In this document: positions 14,630 to 21,711 of the stretch, piece by piece
Layout of the letters: each line of letters starts with the position of its first letter
How positions within the stretch are numbered: the first letter of the stretch is position 1
Assembly: GCA_959020865.1 (NCBI GenBank)
Contig: CAUEUD010000009.1
Coordinates: 1 to 33,696 of the forward strand
Reading direction: 5' to 3'
Length of the DNA: 33,696 bases
From: Eubacterium limosum
GTDB lineage: Bacteria; Bacillota; Clostridia; Eubacteriales; Eubacteriaceae
The notes under the pieces: model-generated
Told to the model about the DNA's origin: nothing
Databases searched by the model: none
The model's input: the letters and a program-made list of their open reading frames with translations, nothing else
Translations under genes and position numbers: made by a program

Positions 14630-15378
14630 TTCTGGTCCTCGGAGGAACGTATGACAGCCGCAAGCTGACAGAGGCGCTGCTCGGACAGGGCTGCGCCGTT
14701 CTTTATTCCTCCGTAACCGCTTATAATACCGGAAGTCTTCCGGAAAACACGCGTCTGGAAATCCACACCGGAGCCCTTGAGACAGACGGACTGGCCGGGC
14801 TGATGGCTGAAAAGCGCATTGAGCTCTGTGTGGACGCCACCCATCCCTACGCGAAGGAGGTTTCGCTCAACGCCATCGAGGCTGCGAAAAAAGCAGGGGC
14901 CGCCTATGTGCGCCTGGAAAGGCCGCGGATGATGGATGACGGGCAGCAGACCCTGGGGTTTCCGGATTATGAATCGGCGGTGCGTTACCTTCTGAAACAG
15001 GAGGGCAATGTCCTGCTGACAACAGGGAGCCGCCAGCTGGAGTTTTACGATCCTCTGCCCAGGGAACGCGTGATCGTGCGGGTGCTGCCAACCAGCAAGG
15101 TGCTTGAAAAATGTGAGCGTCTTGGCTACAAGCCGCAGAATATCATTGCCATGCAGGGGCCTTTCAGCTACGCTATGAACGTGGAGACCATCCGCCAGTT
15201 CGACATTCGTTTTCTGGTCACAAAGGACAGCGGCGACGTGGGCGGCGTCAGTGAGAAGCTGCGTGCTGCGGCCGATATGGGCGTGCGCGTAATTTTTATC
15301 GAACGCCCCAGGATCGAGTACCCGGTCGTCTTTAATACAGCGGAGGAAATACTCGGCTGGATGGCAGAAAATAAATAG
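14626..15378 (+). CDS. cbiJ: Cobalt-precorrin-6A reductase
   Basis: This 250-residue NAD(P)H-dependent enzyme reduces cobalt-precorrin-6A (CbiJ/CobK family). The N-terminal LVLGGTYDSRKLTEAL, CVDATHPYAKEVSLNAIEAA, YVRLERP, LLTTGSRQLEFY and IAMQGPFSYAMN are family motifs, as is the late LVTKDSGDVGGVSEKL. The start is GTG at 14626, overlapping the cbiH stop (GTGA), so initiation is probably coupled. A GGGGG run about 10 bp upstream is the only apparent ribosome site. Confidence 0.94.
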   Translation: MILVLGGTYDSRKLTEALLGQGCAVLYSSVTAYNTGSLPENTRLEIHTGALETDGLAGLMAEKRIELCVDATHPYAKEVSLNAIEAAKKAGAAYVRLERPRMMDDGQQTLGFPDYESAVRYLLKQEGNVLLTTGSRQLEFYDPLPRERVIVRVLPTSKVLEKCERLGYKPQNIIAMQGPFSYAMNVETIRQFDIRFLVTKDSGDVGGVSEKLRAAADMGVRVIFIERPRIEYPVVFNTAEEILGWMAENK

Positions 15379-15425
15379 TTAAAAGCAGATCAGTGTGCGC
15401 ATAAAAATAAAGCTAGGAGTAAAAA

Positions 15426-16925
15426 ATGAAAAAGGCAAAAAATATCATGTTTCAGGGGACGGGCTCATCCGTGGGAAAAAGCCTGCTGACCGCAGCAGTG
15501 TGCCGGATTCTGAACAATAAAGGTTACCGTGTAGCGCCCTATAAATCCCAGAATATGGCGCTTAATTCTTATATAACCCTTGATGGCAAAGAGATGGGAC
15601 GGGCGCAGGTCGTTCAGGCAGAATGCGCCAGAATTGAGCCGCAGGTAGAGATGAATCCAGTGCTTCTGAAGCCGAACTCAGACGTGGGCTGCCAGGTTAT
15701 CCTGAATGGAAAGGCTGAGTTTAACATGAACGCAGTCGAGTACCATGCTCATAAGGCAAAGCTGACCGATGTGGTCATGGACGCCTACAATATGCTGGCA
15801 GAAAGCCATGACATCATCGCCATCGAAGGCGCGGGAAGCCCCGCGGAGATCAATCTCCGTGACAACGATATTGTGAACATGGGGCTGGCAGAAATGGTGG
15901 ACGCGCCAGTTATCCTCATCGGCGATATTGACCGCGGCGGGGTCTTTGCCTCCATTTACGGTACCATCAAGCTGCTTGAACCAGAGGAACAGGCAAGGAT
16001 CAAGGGCTTTATCATCAATAAGTTCCGTGGCGACGTCGAGCTGCTGAAGCCAGGCATTGAGATGATCGAGGAAAAGGTAGGCGTTCCGTGTCTGGGTGTT
16101 ATCCCCTACCAGCGCCTTGTCATTGACGATGAAGACAGTGTAACCGAGCGGTGGGATGAACAGCGCGAGGGCGTGATCACCATCGGTGTGGTGCGGTTGC
16201 GTCATATTTCTAACTTTACCGACTGCACAGTCTTTGACATGTACCCCGATGTTAAGGTAGAATATTATGAGAACCAGCGGGAGCTGCACCGCGCCGATCC
16301 CGATCTCATTGTGATACCCGGCAGCAAAAATACCATTGACGATATTGTGAAGCTGCGGGAGAGCAGGCTGGAGGAAGAAATTCTGGCCAGGCATGCAGCT
16401 GGCGTGCCGGTAATCGGTATCTGCGGCGGCTACCAGATTCTCGGCGACGAGATCTGTGACCCGTACTGCGTCGAGTCCACGGTCGGTTCCATCAAGGGGC
16501 TGGGGCTGTTAAACATGCGCACTGTGCTGGAGGAAGAAAAAACCACCACACGGGTGGCAGGACACATCAACGCAGATTTCTTAAATATGGGGCTGAGCGG
16601 CAGCGCCATCACCGGCTACGAGATCCATATGGGTGAAACCACGCCCATCGACGACAGCAGGAGTTTTTCAACGCTTGAGGACGGGCGCTCGGACGGTGCG
16701 GTATCCGCAGACGGTACAGTTATGGGGACCTATCTGCACGGCGTGTTTGACAACGACGCGTTCCGTGAAAAACTGATTGAAACCCTGAAAAAGAAAAAGA
16801 ACATCGCGGCAGAGAGCGAAGCGGTCGATTTCAAAGCCTTTAAGGAAGAGCAATACGATCTGCTGGCCGAAACCGTTGAAAATAATCTGGACATGCAGAA
16901 ATTAATGGAAATTATTGGAGTATAA
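15426..16925 (+). CDS. cbiP: Cobyric acid synthase (glutamine-hydrolysing)
   Basis: This 499-residue enzyme amidates four side chains of adenosylcobyrinate a,c-diamide (CbiP/CobQ). The ATP-binding loop GTGSSVGKS is at 11-19 in a dethiobiotin-synthetase-like domain. A glutamine amidotransferase domain follows, with nucleophile Cys333 in GICGGYQILG and the catalytic His near 438 in YLHGVFDN. The segments KSQNMALNSY and LIGDIDRGGVFAS are characteristic. The length is normal. It has a good TAGGAG site and starts 47 bp after cbiJ. Confidence 0.97.
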   Translation: MKKAKNIMFQGTGSSVGKSLLTAAVCRILNNKGYRVAPYKSQNMALNSYITLDGKEMGRAQVVQAECARIEPQVEMNPVLLKPNSDVGCQVILNGKAEFNMNAVEYHAHKAKLTDVVMDAYNMLAESHDIIAIEGAGSPAEINLRDNDIVNMGLAEMVDAPVILIGDIDRGGVFASIYGTIKLLEPEEQARIKGFIINKFRGDVELLKPGIEMIEEKVGVPCLGVIPYQRLVIDDEDSVTERWDEQREGVITIGVVRLRHISNFTDCTVFDMYPDVKVEYYENQRELHRADPDLIVIPGSKNTIDDIVKLRESRLEEEILARHAAGVPVIGICGGYQILGDEICDPYCVESTVGSIKGLGLLNMRTVLEEEKTTTRVAGHINADFLNMGLSGSAITGYEIHMGETTPIDDSRSFSTLEDGRSDGAVSADGTVMGTYLHGVFDNDAFREKLIETLKKKKNIAAESEAVDFKAFKEEQYDLLAETVENNLDMQKLMEIIGV

Positions 16926-16926
16926 G

Positions 16927-17931
16927 ATGCTTTTAGGAATGAGCGCTGGCATTTGGTTTTGTCTGATTGTGGGAGCTGTGGTGCTGGACCGCCTGATCGG
17001 CGATCCGGCATGGATTCCCCATCCAATTGTATATATTGGAAAACTGGTTGGATTTTTAACAAAAAAATTAAATAAGGGCAAGGCCAGAAAGTTCAAGGGT
17101 CTCATTCTCTGGGTATTGACAATTGTGATTACCGGCGCCGTTGTCCTGGCAGTGCAGTATATCACATACCGGCTCAATATCGTTTTGTTTTATGTGGTGA
17201 ATCTTTATCTTTTATCCACCACCATCGCGGCAAAATGTCTGCAGCAGGAGGTCATGAAGGTCTATGACGCGTTGCGGGACAAGGATATACCAAAGGCCCG
17301 CACCATGGTCGGCTACCTTGTGGGGCGGGATACCCAGGAGCTCCAGGAGGGCGGCATTGTCCGCGCGACAGTGGAAACCACCGCGGAAAACACCATTGAC
17401 GGAGTGCTCGCGCCAATTTTCTACATGTTTATCGGCGTTGTCCTGTGGGTTTTTGTACCCTTTGTCAACCCGCTGCTGCTGGCCATGCTGTACAAAGCCG
17501 TCAACACCATGGATTCCATGGTCGGCTACGTTCAGGAGCCCTACAAGGACTTTGGCTATTTTTCTGCCAAAATTGACGATATCGCCAACTTTGCCATCGC
17601 GCGTATCGGAAGCTGGTTTATGCTCATTGGCGGCCTGTTTCTGGGTTATAAGGTCAGTGAGGGGCAGCGGATTTACGCGCGCGACCGGAAGAACCATAAA
17701 AGCCCGAATTCCGGGCATCCAGAATCCGTGGTGGCCGGGCTTTTGGGCGTTCAGCTGGGCGGCACCAACCTGTATTTTGGGCAGACACTTGAAAAGCCGA
17801 CCATCGGCGATGCCGGGCGGAGTCTGGCCTATGAGGACATCAAGGACACCATCAGCATTATGTTTTCCAGTGAGGTCGTTATGATGGTACTCACGAGCCT
17901 GATTTTCTTTGGAATTTATATTGTTTCATAG
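16927..17931 (+). CDS. cbiB: Adenosylcobinamide-phosphate synthase
   Basis: This membrane protein joins aminopropanol (or its phosphate) to adenosylcobyric acid (CbiB). The N-terminus has VVLDRLIGDPAWIPHPIVYIGK. ETTAENTIDGVLAPIFYMFIG and KAVNTMDSMVGY are CbiB signatures, as is NSGHPESVVAGLLGVQLGG. Four to five hydrophobic segments are visible, including ones near 5-20, 60-90, 155-180 and the C-terminus. I chose ATG 16927 because GGAG (16917-16920), inside the end of cbiP, is ideally placed. An in-frame TTG at 16915 would precede that site. The product is 334 residues. Confidence 0.95.
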   Translation: MLLGMSAGIWFCLIVGAVVLDRLIGDPAWIPHPIVYIGKLVGFLTKKLNKGKARKFKGLILWVLTIVITGAVVLAVQYITYRLNIVLFYVVNLYLLSTTIAAKCLQQEVMKVYDALRDKDIPKARTMVGYLVGRDTQELQEGGIVRATVETTAENTIDGVLAPIFYMFIGVVLWVFVPFVNPLLLAMLYKAVNTMDSMVGYVQEPYKDFGYFSAKIDDIANFAIARIGSWFMLIGGLFLGYKVSEGQRIYARDRKNHKSPNSGHPESVVAGLLGVQLGGTNLYFGQTLEKPTIGDAGRSLAYEDIKDTISIMFSSEVVMMVLTSLIFFGIYIVS

Positions 17932-17942
17932 TGAGGAAAAGA

Positions 17943-18992
17943 ATGAATAAACATGGTGGATATCGAGGCGACAAAAAAGATGTGCTGGATTTCAGCATTA
18001 ACATTAACCCGCTGGGGATGCCGGAGGGACTGAGAAAAAGGCTGGAAGCAGCTCTGGGTGACCTCGGCAGATACCCGGAGATCACCGGCGAGACAGCCCG
18101 GAATAAAATCGCGGAGGACATTGGCACCGCCCCGGAAAACGTGATTCTGGGGAATGGCGCCATTGAGCTGATCTATCTCTTTGCCAGAGGCGTTCACCCG
18201 GAGCGGACGCTCATTCCAGTGCCCACCTTTAACGAGTACCGCCGGGCACTCAGCATGAACGGGTGCGGCGAAATCCGCGAGCTTACGTTATCCCCAGAGG
18301 ATGATTTTGAGCTGGACCCCGAAAGGCTTGTCCGGCTGGCAGAGGAATGCCGTCCGGAGGCAGTGTATCTCTGCAATCCGACCAACCCGACAGGGCGCCT
18401 TTACAGCAAAACCTTTATCAAGGAGCTCATGGACCGGATGGACCCTGAAATTATCTGGTTCATTGACGAGTCCTTTATCGAATTTTCAGGCATCGAAACC
18501 TGTCTGGAATATGTAAATCACACCGACCGCCATCTTTTCCTGCTGCGTTCCCTGACCAAATTCTTCGGGGTGCCGGGACTGCGGATCGGCTACGGCGTCG
18601 GCTCACCAGAGCTTATCCAGGCCATGGAGGCTTACAAAGAGCCGTGGACCATCAATACCCTGGCGATGGAAGCCGCCATGTGTATCTACGATGACAAAAC
18701 CTATATGCAGCGAACGCGGGACTACATTCAGACAGAGCGGCAGCGTGTTTTCGACGCCCTGTCCGGTCTGCCTGGTCTGAAGGTGTATCCGAGCGGCGCG
18801 GATTTCCATCTTTATAAGGTAGGGGGAAGAAGCGCGCAGACACTTCAGAAGGAGCTGCTTGAGCAGCGTATCAATATCCGGACCTGTGAGGATTTTGCGG
18901 GACTGGAAACCCAGTTTTTCAGAGCAGCCATCAAGCGGCGTGAGGATAACGACCGTCTGATCGCAGCTTTAAATAATATTTTAAGGGGATAA
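17943..18992 (+). CDS. cobD: PLP enzyme, threonine-phosphate decarboxylase type (CobD)
   Basis: This aminotransferase-fold enzyme probably decarboxylates L-threonine-O-3-phosphate to (R)-1-amino-2-propanol phosphate, the linker used by CbiB. The N-terminal HGGYRGDKKDVLDFSINI is typical of CobD/CobC proteins. YLCNPTNPTG and FIDESFIEF are fold-type I PLP motifs, and the PLP lysine is about residue 206 in LRSLTKFFGVPGLRIGYG. ATG 17943 is preferred, with GAGGA 6 bp upstream; the GTG at 17931 overlaps the cbiB stop and lacks a site. Histidinol-phosphate aminotransferase is the nearest alternative, but the neighbours favour CobD. Confidence 0.88.
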   Translation: MNKHGGYRGDKKDVLDFSININPLGMPEGLRKRLEAALGDLGRYPEITGETARNKIAEDIGTAPENVILGNGAIELIYLFARGVHPERTLIPVPTFNEYRRALSMNGCGEIRELTLSPEDDFELDPERLVRLAEECRPEAVYLCNPTNPTGRLYSKTFIKELMDRMDPEIIWFIDESFIEFSGIETCLEYVNHTDRHLFLLRSLTKFFGVPGLRIGYGVGSPELIQAMEAYKEPWTINTLAMEAAMCIYDDKTYMQRTRDYIQTERQRVFDALSGLPGLKVYPSGADFHLYKVGGRSAQTLQKELLEQRINIRTCEDFAGLETQFFRAAIKRREDNDRLIAALNNILRG

Positions 18993-18998
18993 AAGAAA

Positions 18999-19553
18999 AT
19001 GGGAAGCTTAGTATTTGTAACCGGCGGCGCCCGAAGCGGCAAAAGCAGTTTTGCGGAAAAGGCGGTCAAGGAAGTGGGCGGCAGGGTCGCCTACATTGCC
19101 ACAGCCATTGCCTTTGATGACGGCATGAAGGACCGGATACGAAGACATCAGGAACAGCGTCCGTCAGAGTGGGCAACCATTGAACGCTATAAGGATTATG
19201 AAGTCATGGCGGAGGACCCGGCCTTTCAGGAGGCCGACGTCATTCTGTTTGACTGCCTGACCGTTATGATCACCAACAACATGCTGGATTACGATGTGGA
19301 TTATGACCACTGCGGCATGGATACCATCGCAGAGGTTGAGGATAAGATCGGGGAACAGGTTAAAACCCTGCTGGAGGTGTGCAGAGACAAGCATTTGTTC
19401 ATGGTCTCAAACGAAGTGGGGCTGGGGCTTGTGCCCTCCTATAAGCTCGGCAATTACTTCAGAGATATTTCCGGAAGGATGAATCAGTACGTGGCCTGCC
19501 GCGCCGATGAGGTCTACTTTACCGTTTCAGGGATTCCAATGAAATTGAAATAA
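18999..19553 (+). CDS. cobU: Adenosylcobinamide kinase / adenosylcobinamide-phosphate guanylyltransferase
   Basis: This 184-residue bifunctional enzyme phosphorylates adenosylcobinamide and attaches GMP, giving the GDP form needed for nucleotide-loop closure. The P-loop is VTGGARSGKS (7-16). His50 in RIRRHQEQRP matches the guanylylated histidine of CobU. LFDCLTVMITNNML and MVSNEVGLGLVP are conserved family segments. It starts 6 bp after cobD with an AAGGGG site. It is the last gene of the cluster; cobS, which would follow in the pathway, is absent here. Confidence 0.95.
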   Translation: MGSLVFVTGGARSGKSSFAEKAVKEVGGRVAYIATAIAFDDGMKDRIRRHQEQRPSEWATIERYKDYEVMAEDPAFQEADVILFDCLTVMITNNMLDYDVDYDHCGMDTIAEVEDKIGEQVKTLLEVCRDKHLFMVSNEVGLGLVPSYKLGNYFRDISGRMNQYVACRADEVYFTVSGIPMKLK

Positions 19554-19580
19554 AAGACCTGGATTTTTGTCATTCAGGAA

Positions 19581-19609
19581 TTGTAATCAAACCGGGAATG
19601 CGATATAAT
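19581..19609 (+). promoter_or_regulatory. Promoter for the SEC-C gene
   Basis: TTGTAA (19581-19586) and TATAAT (19604-19609) are separated by 17 bp, 35 bp upstream of the next start codon. This marks the SEC-C gene as a separate unit from the cob cluster. Confidence 0.75.
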
Positions 19610-19643
19610 ATTTTGAGCAAAACAGGAACAGAAGGAGAAAACG

Positions 19644-20156
19644 ATGAGTTTATACGAAGAATGGAAAGAGGTCTCAGACATTGATCCTGAGGAGGATGAA
19701 AAAGGCTATAAAGCGCTTTGGAATGAATATCTGACTAAGGAAACGGCTTTTTATGAAGATATCCTGGGTAAAAAACAGGATGTTGTAGAGGGAACCATCT
19801 GTGAGCTGGCAGAAAAATACGACGTCACACCCGTGATGATGGCCGGATTTATGGACGGCATCAGCGAGAGCCTGAAATCAGGTCTGGATAACCTTGAAGA
19901 GCTGGAAGCCGATACCCAGGTGCGCCTGGAAATTGACTTTGAAAAGCTGTACTACAACATGGTAGGCGTACCGGCCCAATGGCTCTACGAGCTGCCGCAG
20001 TGGGATGATATCCTGACAGCCCAGAGAAAACGGGAATTGATGAAAGCCTCCAGAGAAAGAAACACCGTTGTTAAAAAAGAAAAAATCGGACGTAATGACC
20101 CATGCCCATGCGGCAGCGGTAAAAAATATAAAAAATGCTGCGGCAGAAACGCGTAA
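19644..20156 (+). CDS. SEC-C motif protein of unknown role
   Basis: This 170-residue protein ends in a SEC-C zinc motif, DPCPCGSGKKYKKCC, like the C-terminus of SecA and many otherwise unrelated proteins. The preceding 140 residues are acidic and helical, without any catalytic motif I recognise. The motif suggests zinc binding and perhaps association with ribosomes, SecB-like partners or nucleic acid, but this does not define a function. It has a strong AGGAGA site and its own promoter, and is followed by a symmetric hairpin. Confidence 0.85.
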   Translation: MSLYEEWKEVSDIDPEEDEKGYKALWNEYLTKETAFYEDILGKKQDVVEGTICELAEKYDVTPVMMAGFMDGISESLKSGLDNLEELEADTQVRLEIDFEKLYYNMVGVPAQWLYELPQWDDILTAQRKRELMKASRERNTVVKKEKIGRNDPCPCGSGKKYKKCCGRNA

Positions 20157-20162
20157 GCATAA

Positions 20163-20194
20163 GGCCCCGGGATGTAACTTTTCATTACATCCCG
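20163..20194. terminator. GC-rich hairpin between convergent genes (copy 2 of 4)
   Basis: CCGGGATGTAA pairs perfectly (11 bp) with TTACATCCCGG across a 7-nt loop. It sits between the converging SEC-C and ParE genes. It lacks a clean T-run on either side, so termination strength is uncertain, but its core matches the hairpins at 75, 20825 and 30496. Confidence 0.65.
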
Positions 20195-20201
20195 GTGAAA
20201 G

Positions 20202-20513
20202 TTATAATTTATTCTGATAATCCTCCAGCATATGAAAGATTCCACTCACGATGACAGAGTCGTTGTCAATTTGGTATAAAAGTAAATAATGATGGTTTTC
20301 AAGATTTATCTTGTGGTAGCCTTTTTCTGCTAAATAAGGATCACTGCACAACGGCATAGAGCCTCCCATATATTCGAGCTTCTCATATGCTCTTAAAACA
20401 TCATCCAAAATGCCTCTTGCTGTATCTTTGTTTTTATACTGCGTTAAAATATACTGAATGATATTATCAAGCTGTTCGTCGGCCCGGTCTGTGACAATCA
20501 CCCTATAGGTCAT
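20202..20513 (-). CDS. RelE/ParE-type toxin
   Basis: This 103-residue protein has the ParE/RelE plasmid-stabilisation fold signature: YRVIVTDRADEQLDNIIQYI, then a helical region, LRAYEKLEYMGGSMP, and the strand run YHKINLENHHYLLLYQIDNDSVIVSGIFH. ParE members poison gyrase while RelE members cut mRNA on the ribosome. Sequence alone does not decide, though the long helical N-terminus resembles ParE. It overlaps the antitoxin gene by 11 bp and is translated after it, the usual toxin-antitoxin order. It appears intact. Confidence 0.88.
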   Translation of the reverse strand: MTYRVIVTDRADEQLDNIIQYILTQYKNKDTARGILDDVLRAYEKLEYMGGSMPLCSDPYLAEKGYHKINLENHHYLLLYQIDNDSVIVSGIFHMLEDYQNKL

Positions 20514-20763
20514 ATTTCTTCCTTAACGCAGTCAAAGCTTCTCTGGCATCTTTTACTTTGCCCTCTTGGATTTGTTTTTCGGAAATTTCAAGCTCACGAA
20601 TTATTTTTTCACGGTGATACTGCGCTTCATAAGTCTCCATACTCATCAGCACCATATCGCCGTATCCATTTTTAGTGATAAAGATTGGTTCATCGACAGC
20701 GTGGCATAATTCGGAAACCTCTGAAGTATTTTTTAAATCTTTGATTGGAATAATCTGTGGCAT
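20503..20763 (-). CDS. Phd/YefM-family antitoxin
   Basis: This 86-residue protein begins IIPIKDLKNTSEVSEL and continues with PIFITKNGYGDMVLMSMETY, the Phd/YefM DNA-binding domain. The charged C-terminal helix (KIIRELEISEKQIQEGK) would bind and neutralise the toxin. Such antitoxins also repress their own promoter. The ATG at 20763 has an AAAGGGGA site. A promoter and a matching palindrome lie just upstream. Confidence 0.88.
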   Translation of the reverse strand: MPQIIPIKDLKNTSEVSELCHAVDEPIFITKNGYGDMVLMSMETYEAQYHREKIIRELEISEKQIQEGKVKDAREALTALRKKYDL

Positions 20764-20783
20764 ATTGTCATCCCCTTTCTATG

Positions 20784-20817
20784 GGATAATTATACCATAA
20801 TTTATCCAACGATTCAA
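20784..20817 (-). promoter_or_regulatory. Toxin-antitoxin promoter with overlapping operator palindrome
   Basis: On the minus strand TTGAAT (20812-20817) and TATAAT (20789-20794) are 17 bp apart. The inverted half-sites GGATAA (20784-20789) and TTATCC (20802-20807) form a 24-bp imperfect palindrome that covers the -10 box. This is the expected location for autorepression by the Phd-type antitoxin. Confidence 0.65.
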
Positions 20818-20824
20818 ATTTTTA

Positions 20825-20862
20825 CCCGGGGCGTCACTTTTCGTTACGTCCCGGGGTTTTTA
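20825..20862. terminator. GC-rich hairpin after korB (copy 3 of 4)
   Basis: CCGGGGCGT pairs with ACGTCCCGG (one G-T pair), followed on the plus side by GGTTTTTA. The leftward korB gene ends at 20866, but read in that direction no T-run follows the stem. Its orientation therefore does not fit the only transcript expected to reach it. Confidence 0.65.
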
Positions 20863-20865
20863 TGA

Positions 20866-21711
20866 TCACACAAACGCGTTCATCAGCGCGGTGATGCTTT
20901 CTAAATCTGTCTCTCTGTCCACCAGTGCAGGGCCTGCGGACAGCACGGAGTGGGTTTCGGCAAAGGCAGGGTGGTTATTTTCATAGAAAACGCCGATGGG
21001 AATCCGCTCGCTGTTGGTCAGGGCCAGCTCCAGGGCGGCCATGCGGTCGTCTGTGGGGTGGCTTTCGTCCAGGATATCCACATGTTCTTTATAATATTTA
21101 AAGGTATTGACCTTATTGAAGCTGACACAGGGCTGAAGAATGTCTAAAAGAGCGTAGCCCTTGTGGCGGATGGCGCGCTTCATCATTTCGGCCAGATGCT
21201 CCTTATCGCCGCTGAAGCTGCGGGCCACAAAGGTGGCGCCTGCGGTCAGGGCAATGGCCAGCGGGTTGAAGGGGGTATTGAGGTTGCATACCTTGTTGAC
21301 GCTGTGCTCGGTACAGGCATCTGTGGTGGGGGAAATCTGCCCTTTGGTCAGGCCGTAGATACGGTTGTCATGGACAAAATGGGTGATATCCACATTTCGG
21401 CGGATGGCGTGGAGAAAGTGGTTGCCGCCCTCGCCGTAGGAGTCGCCGTCGCCAGTGTCGATGATGATGGTCAGATCGTCATTGGCCATTTTTGCGGCCT
21501 GTGCTGCGGGAAGGGAGCGGCCATGCAGCCCGCAGAAGGAATTGGCGTTCAGGTACTGTGGTGTCTTGGCAGCCTGGCCGATGCCGGCGGCCAGGAGCAC
21601 CTGGTCATTGGGCAGATCCAGGTCTTCCAGGACGCTTTTTAAGGTGTCGAGGATCATAAAGTTGCCGCAGCCGGGGCACCAGGCGGTTTCGTGCTTGATA
21701 TAGGTACTCAT
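20866..21711 (-). CDS. korB: 2-oxoacid:ferredoxin oxidoreductase, beta (TPP-binding) subunit
   Basis: This 281-residue protein carries the TPP site and electron-relay cysteines of the KorB/PorB family. WCPGCGN (Cys12, Cys15) is near the N-terminus. AAGIGQAAKTPQYLN and GDGDSYGEGGNHFLHAIRRN form the TPP/Mg site, followed by DNRIYGLTKGQISPTT. With KorA it would oxidise or reductively form a 2-oxoacid with ferredoxin, most likely 2-oxoglutarate/succinyl-CoA, although a branched or other 2-oxoacid is possible. It overlaps korA by 4 bp, and its ribosome site (GGGAG) is inside korA. No separate ferredoxin subunit is encoded next to it. Confidence 0.93.
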   Translation of the reverse strand: MSTYIKHETAWCPGCGNFMILDTLKSVLEDLDLPNDQVLLAAGIGQAAKTPQYLNANSFCGLHGRSLPAAQAAKMANDDLTIIIDTGDGDSYGEGGNHFLHAIRRNVDITHFVHDNRIYGLTKGQISPTTDACTEHSVNKVCNLNTPFNPLAIALTAGATFVARSFSGDKEHLAEMMKRAIRHKGYALLDILQPCVSFNKVNTFKYYKEHVDILDESHPTDDRMAALELALTNSERIPIGVFYENNHPAFAETHSVLSAGPALVDRETDLESITALMNAFV

